64,000 nt of DNA from Streptomyces tailanensis (GCF_008386495.1 NZ_VTHJ01000010.1:63905-127904), one strand, 5' to 3'. Shown: positions 44,571-56,643, counted from the stretch's first letter. A program made the numbers and translations. The notes: generated by a model not told the origin, from the letters alone.

Positions 44571-45695
44571 TCAGCTCAGCGAGCGCAGGGACGCCGCGTC
44601 GTAGTCCTTCAGCTCGTCGAAGCGGCCGTCGAGGACCTTCGCCGCCCACTCGGGGTCCTGGAGCAGCGCGCGGCCGACGGCGACGAGGTCGAACTCCTCG
44701 CGCTCCAGCCGGTCGAGGAGGTCGTCGAGCCCGCGGAGCTGGGCCCCCTCACCGACGAAGGCCTTGAGGAACTCGCCGTCGAGGCCGACCGAGCCGACGG
44801 TGATGGCCTGCTTGCCGGTGAGCTTCTTCGTCCAGCCCGCGAGGTTGAGGTCGGAGCCCTCGAACTCGGGGAGCCAGTAGCGGCGCGTGGAGGCGTGGAA
44901 GGCGTCGACACCGGCGGCGGCCAGCGGGCTGAGGATGGCCTCCAGCTCCTCCGGCGTCTCGGCGAGCCGGGCGTCGAAGTTGTCCGACTTCCACTGCGAG
45001 TACCGGAAGACGACCGGGAACTCGGGCGACACGGCCTCCCGCACGGCGGCGACGATCTCCGCCGCGAACTTCGTACGCGCGACCGCGTCACCACCGTAGG
45101 CATCCGTACGGCGGTTGGTGCCGGCCCACAGGAACTGGTCGATGAGGTAGCCGTGGGCGCCATGCAGCTCCACCCCGTCGAAGCCGATGCGCTCGGCGGC
45201 GGCAGCGGCCTCGGCGAAGGCACCGATGACGTCGTCGAGATCACTGCGGCTCATGGCCTTGCCCTCGCCCTCGGTGCCGTCGAGACGCACCCCGGACGGC
45301 CCGACGGCCGGAGCCTCCGCGAACGGCGGCTCCCCCTGCTTCCGCACCATCCCGATGTGCCACAACTGCGGCACGATCGTCCCCCCGGCAGCGTGCACGG
45401 CCTCGGCGACCTTCCCCCACCCGGCCAGCTGCTCCTCCCCGTGGAACCGCGGCACGCTGTCGCTCTGCCCGGCCGACTCATGCCCGACATACGTCCCCTC
45501 GGTGATGAGCAGGCCGACCTTCGCGGCGGCGCGCCGCCCGTAGTACGACGCCACATCCGCCCCGGGCACCCCACCCGGCGAGAACATCCGCGTCATCGGC
45601 GCCATCGCGATGCGATTGGGGACGGTCAGCCCGTTGATGGTGAGGGGCCGGGAGAGGATCTCGGCGGCGCGGGAGGCGGAGGGGGCGGTGGTCAC
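44571..45695 (-). CDS. NADH:flavin oxidoreductase (old yellow enzyme family)
   Basis: This 374-residue FMN TIM barrel starts near VTTAPSASRAAEILSRPLTI with a GAGGAG site. It has IAMAPMTRMFSPGGVPGADV, PQLWHIGMV, GFDGVELHGAHGYLIDQFLW (active-site HGAH region), RTDAYGG and VAVGRALLQDPEWAAKV. Such enzymes reduce alpha,beta-unsaturated carbonyls with NAD(P)H. It is separated from the esterase by 128 bp and from groL by a terminator. Confidence 0.9.
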   Translation of the reverse strand: MTTAPSASRAAEILSRPLTINGLTVPNRIAMAPMTRMFSPGGVPGADVASYYGRRAAAKVGLLITEGTYVGHESAGQSDSVPRFHGEEQLAGWGKVAEAVHAAGGTIVPQLWHIGMVRKQGEPPFAEAPAVGPSGVRLDGTEGEGKAMSRSDLDDVIGAFAEAAAAAERIGFDGVELHGAHGYLIDQFLWAGTNRRTDAYGGDAVARTKFAAEIVAAVREAVSPEFPVVFRYSQWKSDNFDARLAETPEELEAILSPLAAAGVDAFHASTRRYWLPEFEGSDLNLAGWTKKLTGKQAITVGSVGLDGEFLKAFVGEGAQLRGLDDLLDRLEREEFDLVAVGRALLQDPEWAAKVLDGRFDELKDYDAASLRSLS

Positions 45696-45826
45696 GTGGG
45701 GGCTCCTCGAAGCAGGGGACTGGGCTGACGGTATTTGCACATGCATGGAATTCCTGTGCGCCAACCGCTCTGTCCGGTACGGCATTCCGCCGCCCCCCCG
45801 CTGTGATCCCGAGCACTCTGAAACGC

Positions 45827-45868
45827 CCGAGGGCGGCACCCCCTGTCTCCAGGGAGTGCCGCCCTCGG
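45827..45868. terminator. Terminator of groL
   Basis: CCGAGGGCGGCAC pairs with GTGCCGCCCTCGG, enclosing a further CCCTG/CAGGG pair. It lies 32 bp beyond the groL stop. Confidence 0.88.
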
Positions 45869-45899
45869 TACTGCAGGACGGTGATCAACCAGAGGTCGA

Positions 45900-48499
<2,600 letters not shown>

Positions 48500-48538
48500 G
48501 AATTGCCCCCTCCGCTTCTCTCACGGAGGAGGCAATTC
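48500..48538 (-). terminator. Terminator of the thrC-cysO-like transcript
   Basis: GAATTGCCCCCTCCG and CGGAGGAGGCAATTC pair with one mismatch around a 9-nt loop, 59 bp after the sulfur-carrier gene on the minus strand. It also separates it from the cold-shock leader. Confidence 0.82.
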
Positions 48539-48597
48539 GATGCACAGCGAGTAACCGGTGTTACCCACGGTTACTACTCGCGGGTACTGACCGAAGG

Positions 48598-48873
48598 TCA
48601 GCCACCGGCCACGGCGGGAATGATCGAGACCCCCGCACCGTCCGGCGTAGCCGTCTCCAGCCCCTGCTCGAACCGGACATCATCGTCATTCACGTACACA
48701 TTCACGAACCGCCGCAACTTGCCCTGATCGTCCAGCACCCGGGCGGCGATGCCGGTGTGGTTCTTCTCCAAGTCGGCAATGACCTCGGCGAGGGTGGCAC
48801 CTTCGGCGGTCACCTCGGCCTGACCACCGGTGTAGGTACGAAGGATGGTCGGGATGCGAACGTTGACGGACAT
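48598..48873 (-). CDS. MoaD/ThiS-family sulfur carrier (CysO-like)
   Basis: The 91-residue ubiquitin-fold protein starts at MSVNVRIPTILRTYTGGQAE and ends with the diglycine VAGG needed for thiocarboxylate formation. VNVYVNDDDVRFEQGLETA is conserved. CysO of mycobacteria gives sulfide to O-phosphoserine for cysteine synthesis. The position directly downstream of thrC is frequent in Streptomyces. It could serve cysteine or another sulfur pathway. Confidence 0.9.
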   Translation of the reverse strand: MSVNVRIPTILRTYTGGQAEVTAEGATLAEVIADLEKNHTGIAARVLDDQGKLRRFVNVYVNDDDVRFEQGLETATPDGAGVSIIPAVAGG

Positions 48874-48898
48874 GACGTGTGACCTCCGGGTCAGTGCA

Positions 48899-48974
48899 GC
48901 GAGCCCCGTAAGGGGCGCGGGGCTGTGTTGGATCTGCGGCTCCGCCGCGTGGGCGCGACCAGCCCCCACCGGCC
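48899..48974. repeat. Dispersed GC-rich repeat, copy B
   Basis: This copy, between thrC and the sulfur-carrier gene, reads GCCCCGTAAGGGGCGCGGGG, then GATCTGCGGCTCCGCCGCG and TGGGCGCGACCAGCC. It is the inverse of copy A. Confidence 0.82.
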
Positions 48975-48996
48975 GCAGACGAACAACTAGCAAGTC

Positions 48997-50283
48997 TTAG
49001 GCGAGACCAGCCTCACGGAACGAATCCAGGTTGGGACGAATGGTCGCGGTAAGCCCAGTCCCGGCCACCGCATCCAACGTCTTCAGCCCATCACCCGTGT
49101 TGAGGACAACCGTGGTCAACGAGGGGTCGAGAACCCCGTTTTCGATCAGCTTCCGGGTCACACCCACGGTCACCCCACCCGCGGTCTCCGCGAAGATCCC
49201 CTCGGTCCGCGCGAGCAACTTGATCGCGTCCACGATCTGCTCGTCGGTCACATCCTCAACGGCCCCACCGGTGCGCCGAGCAATATCGAGAACGTAAGGA
49301 CCATCCGCCGGGTTACCGATCGCGAGCGACTTCGCGATCGTGTCCGGCTTCTGCGGCCGTACGACATCGTGGCCCGCCTTGAACGCGACGGACACCGGCG
49401 AGCAGCCCTCGGCCTGCGCACCGAAGATCTTGTACGGCTTGTCCTCGACGAGCCCGAGCTTGATCAGCTCCTGGAGCCCCTTGTCGATCTTCGTGAGCTG
49501 CGACCCGGAGGCGATCGGCACGACCAGCTGGTCCGGCAGCCGCCAGCCGAGTTGCTCGCAGATCTCGTACGCCAGCGTCTTGGAGCCCTCGGCGTAGTAC
49601 GGCCGCAGGTTGACGTTGACGAAGCCCCAGCCCTCGCCGGCCGGGTCGCCGATCAGCTCGGAGCAGAAGCGGTTCACGTCGTCGTAGTTGCCCTGGATGC
49701 CGACGAGTTCGCCGCCGTAGACCGCGGCCATGACGACCTTGCCCTGCTCCAGGTCGTGCGGGATGAACACGCAGGAGCGGAAGCCGGCGCGGGCGGCGGC
49801 TGCGCCGACGGCACCGGCGAGGTTGCCGGTGGAGGAGCAGGAGAGCGTGGTGAAGCCGAAGGCGCGGGCGGCCTCCAGGGCCTGGGCGACGACGCGGTCC
49901 TTGAAGGAGTGCGTCGGGTTGCCGGAGTCGTCCTTGATGAACAGCTTGCCGGCGTCGACTCCCAGCTCACGGGCCAGGTTGTCGGCCTTGACGAGGTGGG
50001 TCCAGCCGGGGTTGATGTTCGGCTTGTCGGCCACGTCGGCCGGGACGGGCAGCAGGGGCGCGTAACGCCAGATGTTCGCCGGGCCGGACTCGATCTTCTT
50101 GCGCAGCTCCTCCGTGTCGTACGCGGAGAAGTCGTACGCGATCTCCAGCGGCCCGAAACACTCCTCGCAGGCGAAGACAGGGCCGAGGGGTACTTGGTGA
50201 CCGCACTCGCGGCAGCTCAGCGCCGCGGCGGAACCGAGGTCGACGGTGGAGTTCGTGGTGCTTGCAACAGTCTGCACAGCCAT
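48997..50283 (-). CDS. thrC: Threonine synthase
   Basis: The 428-residue PLP enzyme makes threonine from O-phosphohomoserine. After an N-terminal Cys pair (SCRECGHQVPLGPVFACEEC, zinc-ribbon-like), the PLP lysine is in NPTHSFKDRVVAQALE. The phosphate loop is TLSCSSTGNLAGAVGAAAAR, and the C-terminal part has FAETAGGVTVGVTRK and VVLNTGDGLKTLD. It is the first gene of a two-gene transcript with the CysO-like carrier. Confidence 0.95.
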   Translation of the reverse strand: MAVQTVASTTNSTVDLGSAAALSCRECGHQVPLGPVFACEECFGPLEIAYDFSAYDTEELRKKIESGPANIWRYAPLLPVPADVADKPNINPGWTHLVKADNLARELGVDAGKLFIKDDSGNPTHSFKDRVVAQALEAARAFGFTTLSCSSTGNLAGAVGAAAARAGFRSCVFIPHDLEQGKVVMAAVYGGELVGIQGNYDDVNRFCSELIGDPAGEGWGFVNVNLRPYYAEGSKTLAYEICEQLGWRLPDQLVVPIASGSQLTKIDKGLQELIKLGLVEDKPYKIFGAQAEGCSPVSVAFKAGHDVVRPQKPDTIAKSLAIGNPADGPYVLDIARRTGGAVEDVTDEQIVDAIKLLARTEGIFAETAGGVTVGVTRKLIENGVLDPSLTTVVLNTGDGLKTLDAVAGTGLTATIRPNLDSFREAGLA

Positions 50284-50625
50284 GTGAGGCGAGGCCCTTT
50301 CTCCTCATCTTCCTCACGACGCATCTCGTCGTGAGACGGATTTGGCACCTTCCCTAGCCGGGAGCCTCGCGATGCGATCGCCCACGTGTCTGCGGCAGTG
50401 ATCGTTGATCGTTACGAGACCGGCTGGAGGGTTGCCGGGGCTTCATCGGGCCGTATCCCTCTGCCCCTCTGGATGAGCGGTATTTGGTTGTATACGCAAA
50501 CGACCCCCGACATGCGATGGTCACCAGCGTTGTTCAAGACTGTAACCGAAGGCCACGACAGTTGAGGGAGCCGTCCGAACCGCGAGACGCATCACACCGC
50601 TCACACCGCAGAGGAGCCGCGCACT
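50284..50625. promoter_or_regulatory. Divergent promoter region with a thrC leader hairpin
   Basis: This 342-bp gap separates thrC and gpgS and holds no gene. CTCACGACG (50313-50321) and CGTCGTGAG (50327-50335) form a perfect 9-bp stem, 30 bp before thrC. An AT-richer part near 50480-50510 may hold the gpgS promoter. Confidence 0.6.
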
Positions 50626-51570
50626 GTGCTGAAGGAAGTCGAGCGCTGGCTGAGCACCCGCTCCTGGTCCGTGACCGACCGCCCGCTCCACAAGATCATG
50701 GCCGCGAAACGGGCCACCGGCCAGACGGTCAGTGTCGTCCTGCCCGCGCTCAACGAGGAGGCGACGGTCGGCGAGATCGTCGCGATCATCCGCCACGACC
50801 TCATGCAACAGGTCCCGCTCGTCGACGAGATCGTCGTCGTCGACTCCGGTTCGACCGATCGTACGTCGGAGGTCGCGGCGGCGGCCGGGGCACGGGTCGT
50901 CCACCGCGACGAGATACTCCCGCGCGTCCCGACCTTGCCCGGCAAGGGCGAAGTGCTGTGGCGGTCGCTGCTCGTCACGACCGGCGACATCGTCTGCTTC
51001 GTCGACGCGGACCTGAAGGAGTTCTCGTCCGACTTCGTCTCCGGGATCGTCGGCCCCCTGCTCACCGACCCCGGCGTCGACCTCGTCAAGGCGATGTACG
51101 ACCGCCCGCTGGGCGCCGCCGCCGGCCAGGGCGGCCGGGTGACGGAACTGATGGCCCGCCCCCTGCTGAACATGCACTGGCCGCAGCTGGCCGGATTCGT
51201 CCAGCCGCTCGGCGGCGAGTACGCGGCCCGCCGCTCCCTGCTGGAACAGCTCCCGTTCCCGGTGGGCTACGGCGTGGAGTTGGGCATGCTCATCGACGCC
51301 CTGCACCTGGTCGGCCTCGACGCCCTCGCCCAGGTCGACGTCGGAGTCCGCAAACACCGCCACCAGGACGGCCAGGCCCTCGGCCGCATGTCCGCGGCCA
51401 TTTATCGCACCGCGCAACTTCGTCTGGCCCGGGGCCACCTCGTCCGTCCCGTCCTGACGCAGTTCGAGCGGGGCGAGCAGGGCTTCGAGCCCCGCACCCA
51501 CTCGGTGGACGTGGAGGAGAGGCCGCCGATGGTGGAGATCGCGGAGTACGTACGACGAAAGGCCGCGTGA
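50626..51570 (+). CDS. gpgS: Glucosyl-3-phosphoglycerate synthase
   Basis: This 314-residue GT81 enzyme moves glucose from UDP- or GDP-glucose to 3-phosphoglycerate, the first step to glucosylglycerate. It has VSVVLPALNEEATVGEIVAI, IVVVDSGSTDRT, DIVCFVDADLKEFSSDFV (metal and sugar-nucleotide site), FVQPLGGEYAARRSLLE and VGYGVELGMLID. GTG at 50626 is the start. It fits the osmolyte theme with otsA and otsB just downstream. Confidence 0.9.
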   Translation: MLKEVERWLSTRSWSVTDRPLHKIMAAKRATGQTVSVVLPALNEEATVGEIVAIIRHDLMQQVPLVDEIVVVDSGSTDRTSEVAAAAGARVVHRDEILPRVPTLPGKGEVLWRSLLVTTGDIVCFVDADLKEFSSDFVSGIVGPLLTDPGVDLVKAMYDRPLGAAAGQGGRVTELMARPLLNMHWPQLAGFVQPLGGEYAARRSLLEQLPFPVGYGVELGMLIDALHLVGLDALAQVDVGVRKHRHQDGQALGRMSAAIYRTAQLRLARGHLVRPVLTQFERGEQGFEPRTHSVDVEERPPMVEIAEYVRRKAA

Positions 51571-51605
51571 TCGAGGGGGTGGGTCTGTGGAGTCGTGGCC
51601 GCAGG

Positions 51606-51752
51606 TGGGTGGCGGCTGGTCGCGCAGTTCCCCGCGCCCCTCAACGACACGGCCCTGCGGGCCGAAAAGCACGGGGCGCAGCCCCTGCTTTTCAGGGCGC
51701 GGGGCTGTGTCGATTTGCGGCTCCGCCGCGTGGGCGCGACCAGCCACAATCG
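51606..51752. repeat. Dispersed GC-rich repeat, copy C (double)
   Basis: The 147-bp stretch has CTGGTCGCGCAGTTCCCCGC and CGCCCCTCAACGACACGGC on one side, and GGGCGCGGGGCTGTGTCGAT with GGCTCCGCCGCGTGGGCGCG on the other. It thus combines both halves found in other copies. It separates gpgS from otsA. Confidence 0.8.
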
Positions 51753-51855
51753 ACCCGCACCCGCCGTCCCACAGGCACCCCCCACCCCATTGGGCACCCG
51801 GCATCCAGCCCAACCGTACGTTTGACCGCCGAACCCCTTGGCTAGGTTGAGCCCT

Positions 51856-53268
51856 ATGGCATCAACACCCGGTGCACAGATCCTCGTCGCCTCCAACCGC
51901 GGCCCCGTCTCGTACACCCTGGACGTGGCGACCGGCGACCTCACAGCGAAGCGCGGCGGAGGCGGCCTCGTGTCGGGGCTGTCCGCGATCGACCCGGACG
52001 CCGGCGCGGTATGGGTCTGCTCGGCCCTCGGCGCCGGCGACCGGGAGGCCGTACGGCAAGGCGTCGGCGAGCCCGGCGTACGGATGCTGGACATCCCCGC
52101 CGACGTGCATCACGACGCGTACAACGGCATCGCCAACTCCACGCTGTGGTTCCTGCACCACATGCTGTACCAGACCCCGCTGGAACCGTCCTTCGGCGCC
52201 GAGTTCCGCGCGAGGTGGGCGGCGTACGAGTCGTACAACCGCTCCTTCGCCGAGGCGCTGGCGGAGGAGGCGGCGGACGGCGCGGCGGTGCTCATCCAGG
52301 ACTACCACCTGGCCCTGGCGCCCCGAATGCTGCGCGAGCTCCGCCCCGACCTGCGGATCGGCCACTTCTCGCACACCCCGTGGGCGCCGGTGGACTACTT
52401 CCGGCTGCTCCCCGACGACATCGCCGCGCAGCTGCTGAGCGGGATCCTCGGGGCCGACCGGGCCGCGTTCCTCACCCGGCGCTGGGCGGACGCTTTCACC
52501 GAGTGCTGTCATGCCGTACTGGGCCCCGGGATCCCGTCCGGCACCCGGATCGGCGTGCACGGACTCGGCGCCGACGCGGACTTCCTGCGGGCCCGCGCCC
52601 ACGAGGCGGACGTCGACGAACGCATGGCCGCGCTGCGGGAGCAGATCGGTACGGCCCCCGGCGGCACCCCGCGCCGCACGATCGTCCGCGTCGACCGCAC
52701 GGAACTCTCCAAGAACATCGTGCGGGGCCTGCTGGCATACCGGCAGCTCCTCGACGACCAGCCCTCCTGGCGCGGACGCGTCGTGAACGTCGCCTTCGCC
52801 TACCCGTCCCGGCAGGACCTCGCCGTGTACCGGGAGTACACGGCCGAGGTCCAGCGGGTCGCGCACGAGATCAACGAGCAGTACGGGACGCCGGGTTGGA
52901 CCCCGGTCCTCCTGCACGTCAAAGACGACTTCGCCCGCTCCCTCGCGGCGTACCGCCTCGCCGACGTCGCCCTCGTCAACCCCATCCGCGACGGCATGAA
53001 CCTCGTCGCCAAGGAGATGCCGGTCGTCTCCGACGAGGGGTGCGTGCTGGTGCTGTCGCGGGAGGCGGGGGCGTACGAGGAGTTGAGCGACGACGCGATC
53101 GTGGTGAACCCGTATGACGTGAGCGGCACAGCCGCCGCGCTGCACCAGGCGCTGTCCATGCCGGCGGACGAGCGGGCCGAGCGTACGAAGCGGTTGGCTG
53201 CCGCCGGGACCGCGTTGCCCCCGACCCAGTGGTTCTTGGATCAGCTTCGTGGGTTGGAGAGTGCCTGA
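51856..53268 (+). CDS. otsA: Trehalose-6-phosphate synthase
   Basis: The 470-residue GT20 enzyme joins UDP-glucose and glucose-6-P. It has [99 protein letters not shown] and [14 protein letters not shown]. This is the usual OtsA set in order. ATG at 51856 is chosen. The phosphatase is encoded convergently, 134 bp away. Confidence 0.93.
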   Translation: MASTPGAQILVASNRGPVSYTLDVATGDLTAKRGGGGLVSGLSAIDPDAGAVWVCSALGAGDREAVRQGVGEPGVRMLDIPADVHHDAYNGIANSTLWFLHHMLYQTPLEPSFGAEFRARWAAYESYNRSFAEALAEEAADGAAVLIQDYHLALAPRMLRELRPDLRIGHFSHTPWAPVDYFRLLPDDIAAQLLSGILGADRAAFLTRRWADAFTECCHAVLGPGIPSGTRIGVHGLGADADFLRARAHEADVDERMAALREQIGTAPGGTPRRTIVRVDRTELSKNIVRGLLAYRQLLDDQPSWRGRVVNVAFAYPSRQDLAVYREYTAEVQRVAHEINEQYGTPGWTPVLLHVKDDFARSLAAYRLADVALVNPIRDGMNLVAKEMPVVSDEGCVLVLSREAGAYEELSDDAIVVNPYDVSGTAAALHQALSMPADERAERTKRLAAAGTALPPTQWFLDQLRGLESA

Positions 53269-53289
53269 CAGCTCGGGGGAGCTGTGGTG

Positions 53290-53405
53290 TGGCAGGTGCG
53301 GCTGGGTGGGGGCTGGTCGCGCAGTTCCCCGCGCCCCTTAAAAGCCCCGGGCGCGACCCATGCTGTTAAGGGGCGCGGGGAACTGCGCGAGCAACCCCCA
53401 CCTAC
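53290..53405. repeat. Dispersed GC-rich repeat, copy D
   Basis: GGCTGGTCGCGCAGTTCCCC and its inverse GGGGAACTGCGCGAGCAACC face each other between otsA and otsB, around GCGCCCCTTAAAAGCCCC. The arrangement is a long hairpin and may end both transcripts. It reaches 4 bp into the otsB end. Confidence 0.82.
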
Positions 53406-54250
53406 CCGCAGTCGGTCAGGCACTCGGCGATGGATGCCAGCAAGGCCACCACGCCCTGTGGACCGTCCACCACCAGGTCCGCCCTCTCCGAGAGTTCCGT
53501 GACCTCTGTGCTGCCGCTGCAGACCAGCAGACCCGGTGTGCCCTCGGTGCGCAGCTTCTCCACTGTCGCGAAGGCGGGGAGGTCGCCGAGGTCGTCGCCG
53601 GCGTAGAGCACCGAACCGGCGCCGACTTCGCGTACGTACTCCTGGAGGGCCATGCCCTTGTCCATGCCCGGGGGGCGGAGTTCCAGGACCAGGCGGCCCG
53701 GCTCGACGATCAGGCCGTGGCGGGTGGCCAGCTCTCCGAGAGGTCCGCGCAGCGCTTCGAACATGGCCTGGGGGTCGTCGGCCCGCCGGGTGTGGACGGC
53801 TACGGCCCTTCCCTTGTCCTCGATCCACGCCTCAACGCCCCGGAGCAGGCTGGGCAGTTCATCCCGTGCCGCCGCCACCCCCGGGTGTGACGGTGGGGCG
53901 GTGATCGTGTTGGTGGCGGCGTCCCAGCGTTCGGCGCCGTAGTGGCCGAGGACGGTGAGGTGCTCCAGGCCGGGGACGCCGGTGAAGCCGCCGTAGCGGA
54001 CGGCGACATCGGCCGGGCGGCCGGTGATCACGGCGACGGAGGCCACCTTCGGGGCGAGCGCCGCCAGCGCGGCGCCCGCGTCGGGGTGGGCGCGGGCCTG
54101 TTCGGGGTCGGGCACGATCGGCGCGAGGGTGCCGTCGAAGTCGAGCGCGATCACCGCCCGGCCGGGGTGGCGGAGGATCGCGTCCAGCGCGTCCCGGCCG
54201 GTCGGGGTCACGGGTGTCGGCAAGGTGGGGGAATCCTGTTCGCTGCCCAT
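53402..54250 (-). CDS. otsB: Trehalose-6-phosphate phosphatase
   Basis: The 282-residue HAD phosphatase has VIALDFDGTLAPIVPDPEQA (nucleophile and acid Asp), VAVITGRPADVAVRYGG, GHYGAERWD, RPPGMDKGMALQEYV (Lys) and SVLYAGDDLGDLPAFATVE (late Asp pair). It turns trehalose-6-P into trehalose. It converges with otsA, so the pair is not a single operon. Confidence 0.93.
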   Translation of the reverse strand: MGSEQDSPTLPTPVTPTGRDALDAILRHPGRAVIALDFDGTLAPIVPDPEQARAHPDAGAALAALAPKVASVAVITGRPADVAVRYGGFTGVPGLEHLTVLGHYGAERWDAATNTITAPPSHPGVAAARDELPSLLRGVEAWIEDKGRAVAVHTRRADDPQAMFEALRGPLGELATRHGLIVEPGRLVLELRPPGMDKGMALQEYVREVGAGSVLYAGDDLGDLPAFATVEKLRTEGTPGLLVCSGSTEVTELSERADLVVDGPQGVVALLASIAECLTDCG

Positions 54251-54293
54251 GGTCCGACCCTATCCGCGCACCACCGGACCACACCTCCCCACG

Positions 54294-54521
54294 TCACCGC
54301 TCGGCTCTGCGCGCCTGCCGCACCCTGCGCAGCCGGTTCACGGTCACCGGGTCGTGGGCGAGGGCGCGCGCGTCGTCGAGGAGGGCGTTGAGCAGCTGGT
54401 AGTAGCGCACCGGGGCCAGGCCCAGGCGCTCGCGTATCGCGCGCTCCTTGGCGCCGGGGCCGGGCCAGCCCTGGCGCTCCAAAGCGAGGATGGCCTGTTC
54501 ACGCGCGTTGAGCTCCTCCAT
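54294..54521 (-). CDS. DUF3263 protein
   Basis: The 75-residue protein has the hallmark order of DUF3263: ELNAREQAILALERQGWPGP, GAKERAIRERLGLAPVRYY, QLLNALLDDARALAHDPVTV. It looks like a small helix-turn-helix. It is an actinobacterial family of unknown role, here between otsB and a nucleotidase-like gene. ATG at 54521 has a GGAG-like sequence upstream. Confidence 0.88.
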   Translation of the reverse strand: MEELNAREQAILALERQGWPGPGAKERAIRERLGLAPVRYYQLLNALLDDARALAHDPVTVNRLRRVRQARRAER

Positions 54522-54564
54522 GCCCGAAACCGTAACGGACCCCACTGACAACACCGCCGGTGTC

Positions 54565-55173
54565 TCAGCCCTCCGCCGGCCCCAGGTACCGCCCCCTCGC
54601 CTCCTCCAGCAGCGCGCCCAGCCGTTCGTCCCGCCAGCCGTAGAGGCGGGGAGTCGCGGCGGGGGTGTGCCGGTTGTAGGGGGCGTCGAAGACGAGGTGT
54701 TGCCAGCGGGCCGTGGCGCTGCCGTCGATCGTGGCGCGGTCGTCGATCAGGGCGATGCCGTCGTAGGCGGCCTTGTCGTCGTCGATGATGGCCTCGCGGG
54801 CCACCTCCGCGTCGAAGTACTCGGTGAGCCACGCCCGTTTCGCCTGCTCGCACCAGCGGTTGGCGGACAGCGGACGGCTGCACACGCGGGGGTGGAAGCC
54901 GGTCTCCTTGATCCGGTTCCACCCCTCCAACGCGCCCTCGAAGAGCGGCAGGGAGCCGAAGAAGTCCTCGCGGTGGAGCAGCTCCCTGATCCGCTCCTCG
55001 TACACGGGGAACGCCTCCGTGAGGTGGAACACGCTCCGCTCCCGCGCCGAGACCAGCTCCGGGCAGTCCTCCCCCAGTACGTCCACCACCCGCCGGTCGA
55101 AGTCGGCGAGCACTCCGTCCATGTCCACCAGCACGACCCGCGAAGAGTCGGAACGATCAACAGCAGCAGTCAT
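54565..55173 (-). CDS. HAD-family 5'(3')-deoxyribonucleotidase-like protein
   Basis: The 202-residue protein (MTAAVDRSDSSRVVLVDMDG) has the HAD nucleophile VLVDMDGVLADFDRRVVDVL. It also has the capped region DFFGSLPLFEGALEGWNRIK and the late AYDGIALIDDRATI (Asp pair). These match the NT5C/YfbR-like nucleotidase family. It lies near the amino-sugar genes, but no link is obvious. Confidence 0.82.
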   Translation of the reverse strand: MTAAVDRSDSSRVVLVDMDGVLADFDRRVVDVLGEDCPELVSARERSVFHLTEAFPVYEERIRELLHREDFFGSLPLFEGALEGWNRIKETGFHPRVCSRPLSANRWCEQAKRAWLTEYFDAEVAREAIIDDDKAAYDGIALIDDRATIDGSATARWQHLVFDAPYNRHTPAATPRLYGWRDERLGALLEEARGRYLGPAEG

Positions 55174-55214
55174 ATCGGCAGCGTACGGAGCCCGCGATGA
55201 CCTCGACCCCGTTT

Positions 55215-56543
55215 CTACGATCCCGACCGGTCCGCCATGGACGCCGTCTGCTGGAGCTGCTCGAGTACCGCCTGGGGCTTGGCGTCCGGGGCGACCGCGC
55301 GGCCGATGCGCTGCTTGACGGCGGCGCTGACGGTGGCCCAGGAGGTCTTGCCGGCGGGGTAGAGCTCGGCGGTGGGGAGTTCGTCGAGGAAGGGGGTGAG
55401 GTCGGCGTCGTCCTTGTCGGCGGCCATGGTCGCGGAGGCGGAGGGGGTCACGGGCAGCAGGTCGTACTCGCGGGAGAAGGCGAGGACGTTCTTGTCGCTG
55501 TAGACGTGGTCGAGGAAGTGGCCGATCTCCTCGCGGTTGCCGTTCTGCTTGAAGGCCATCATCCAGTCGGTGACGCCCATGGTGGCGTGGGCCTGGCAGT
55601 CGACGCCGGGCATGGCGGCCGTGCCGTAGTCGACGCCCTGCTCGGCGGCCATGTGCATCAGGCTGGGGTGGCCGTTGAGCATGCCGACCTCGCCGCGGGC
55701 GAACGCGGCGAACGCGTCGGCGCGGTTGAGCTCGGCGGGGGCGGTGGGCCCGGTGAAGCCCTTGTCGACGAGTTCGTTCTTGAGCCAGTTGAAGGTCCGG
55801 ACGCTCTCCTCCGAGTCCAGTTGATACGTGCCAACGTTGTCGACGTAGCCCGCACCGCCGCTGACCAGCCACTGCATGGCCTCGGCCTGGGCCTCCTCCG
55901 GGCCGAGCGGCAGGGCGTACGGGATCTTCACGCCGGCCTTGTTCAGGGCCTCGGCGTCGGCCGCCAGCTCCTTCCAGGTGCGCGGGGCGCTCTCGATGCC
56001 CGCCTCGGAGAAGAGCTTCTTGTTGTAGAAGAGCACGCGCGTGGAGGCCGCGAACGGCATCCCGTACGGGATCCGCCGTACCTTGCCGGCGTCGGCGAGC
56101 TGGGAGAGGAAGTTGGCCTGGACGGGGATGGAGAGCAGGTCGCCGACCTCGTAGAGCTTGCCGGCGTCGGCGTAGTCGGCGTAGGTGCCGGTCTGCGCCA
56201 TGTCGGGTGCCTCGCCCGCGTCGACCATCTTCTTGACCTCGCGGTCGACGTCGTTCCAGGACAGGACGGTGATGTCGACCGTGATGCCGGGGTTGTCCTT
56301 CTCGTACGCCTCGACGAGCGTGTCCCAGTACTTCTCGGAGCTGTTGTCCTTGGAGTCGCCGTAGTCGGCGGCGACCAGCTTCAGGGTGACGCCCGGGCCG
56401 TTCGTCTCCGAGGCGCCGCAGCCCGCAAGCGTCGCCATCAGCCCTAACGCGGACAGCGCGGACATCGCCGTCCTCCAGTTGGCTGTGATGCCGGTCTTCG
56501 TCCGCTGGTGCCGACGCTGACGCTGCCCCTGCCGCTGTCCCAC
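55215..56543 (-). CDS. Sugar-binding lipoprotein (ABC transporter)
   Basis: The 442-residue extracellular solute-binding protein has a signal ending in the lipobox MATLAGCGAS, so it should be lipidated at Cys and held on the outer face of the membrane. TGTYADYADAGKLYEVGDL, RIPYGMPFAASTRVLFYNK and MGVTDWMMAFKQNGNREEIG are typical of the family. No permease genes follow. Three DasR-like sites just upstream indicate amino-sugar control. A start at 56463 is an alternative. Confidence 0.87.
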   Translation of the reverse strand: MGQRQGQRQRRHQRTKTGITANWRTAMSALSALGLMATLAGCGASETNGPGVTLKLVAADYGDSKDNSSEKYWDTLVEAYEKDNPGITVDITVLSWNDVDREVKKMVDAGEAPDMAQTGTYADYADAGKLYEVGDLLSIPVQANFLSQLADAGKVRRIPYGMPFAASTRVLFYNKKLFSEAGIESAPRTWKELAADAEALNKAGVKIPYALPLGPEEAQAEAMQWLVSGGAGYVDNVGTYQLDSEESVRTFNWLKNELVDKGFTGPTAPAELNRADAFAAFARGEVGMLNGHPSLMHMAAEQGVDYGTAAMPGVDCQAHATMGVTDWMMAFKQNGNREEIGHFLDHVYSDKNVLAFSREYDLLPVTPSASATMAADKDDADLTPFLDELPTAELYPAGKTSWATVSAAVKQRIGRAVAPDAKPQAVLEQLQQTASMADRSGS

Positions 56544-56643
56544 TGGTACTGCCCCAAACTGTTGTACGGCCCCGCACGCAACAGCCTGGCGACAAGCTCG
56601 GTGTCCAAGCCTGTCGATCTCTCAACTTCTCGAACTTCTCCAT

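Noticed and set aside
54565..56643. 692-residue fusion of a nucleotidase-like protein with an upstream basic region
   Set aside because: The upstream part is the solute-binding protein gene in another frame.
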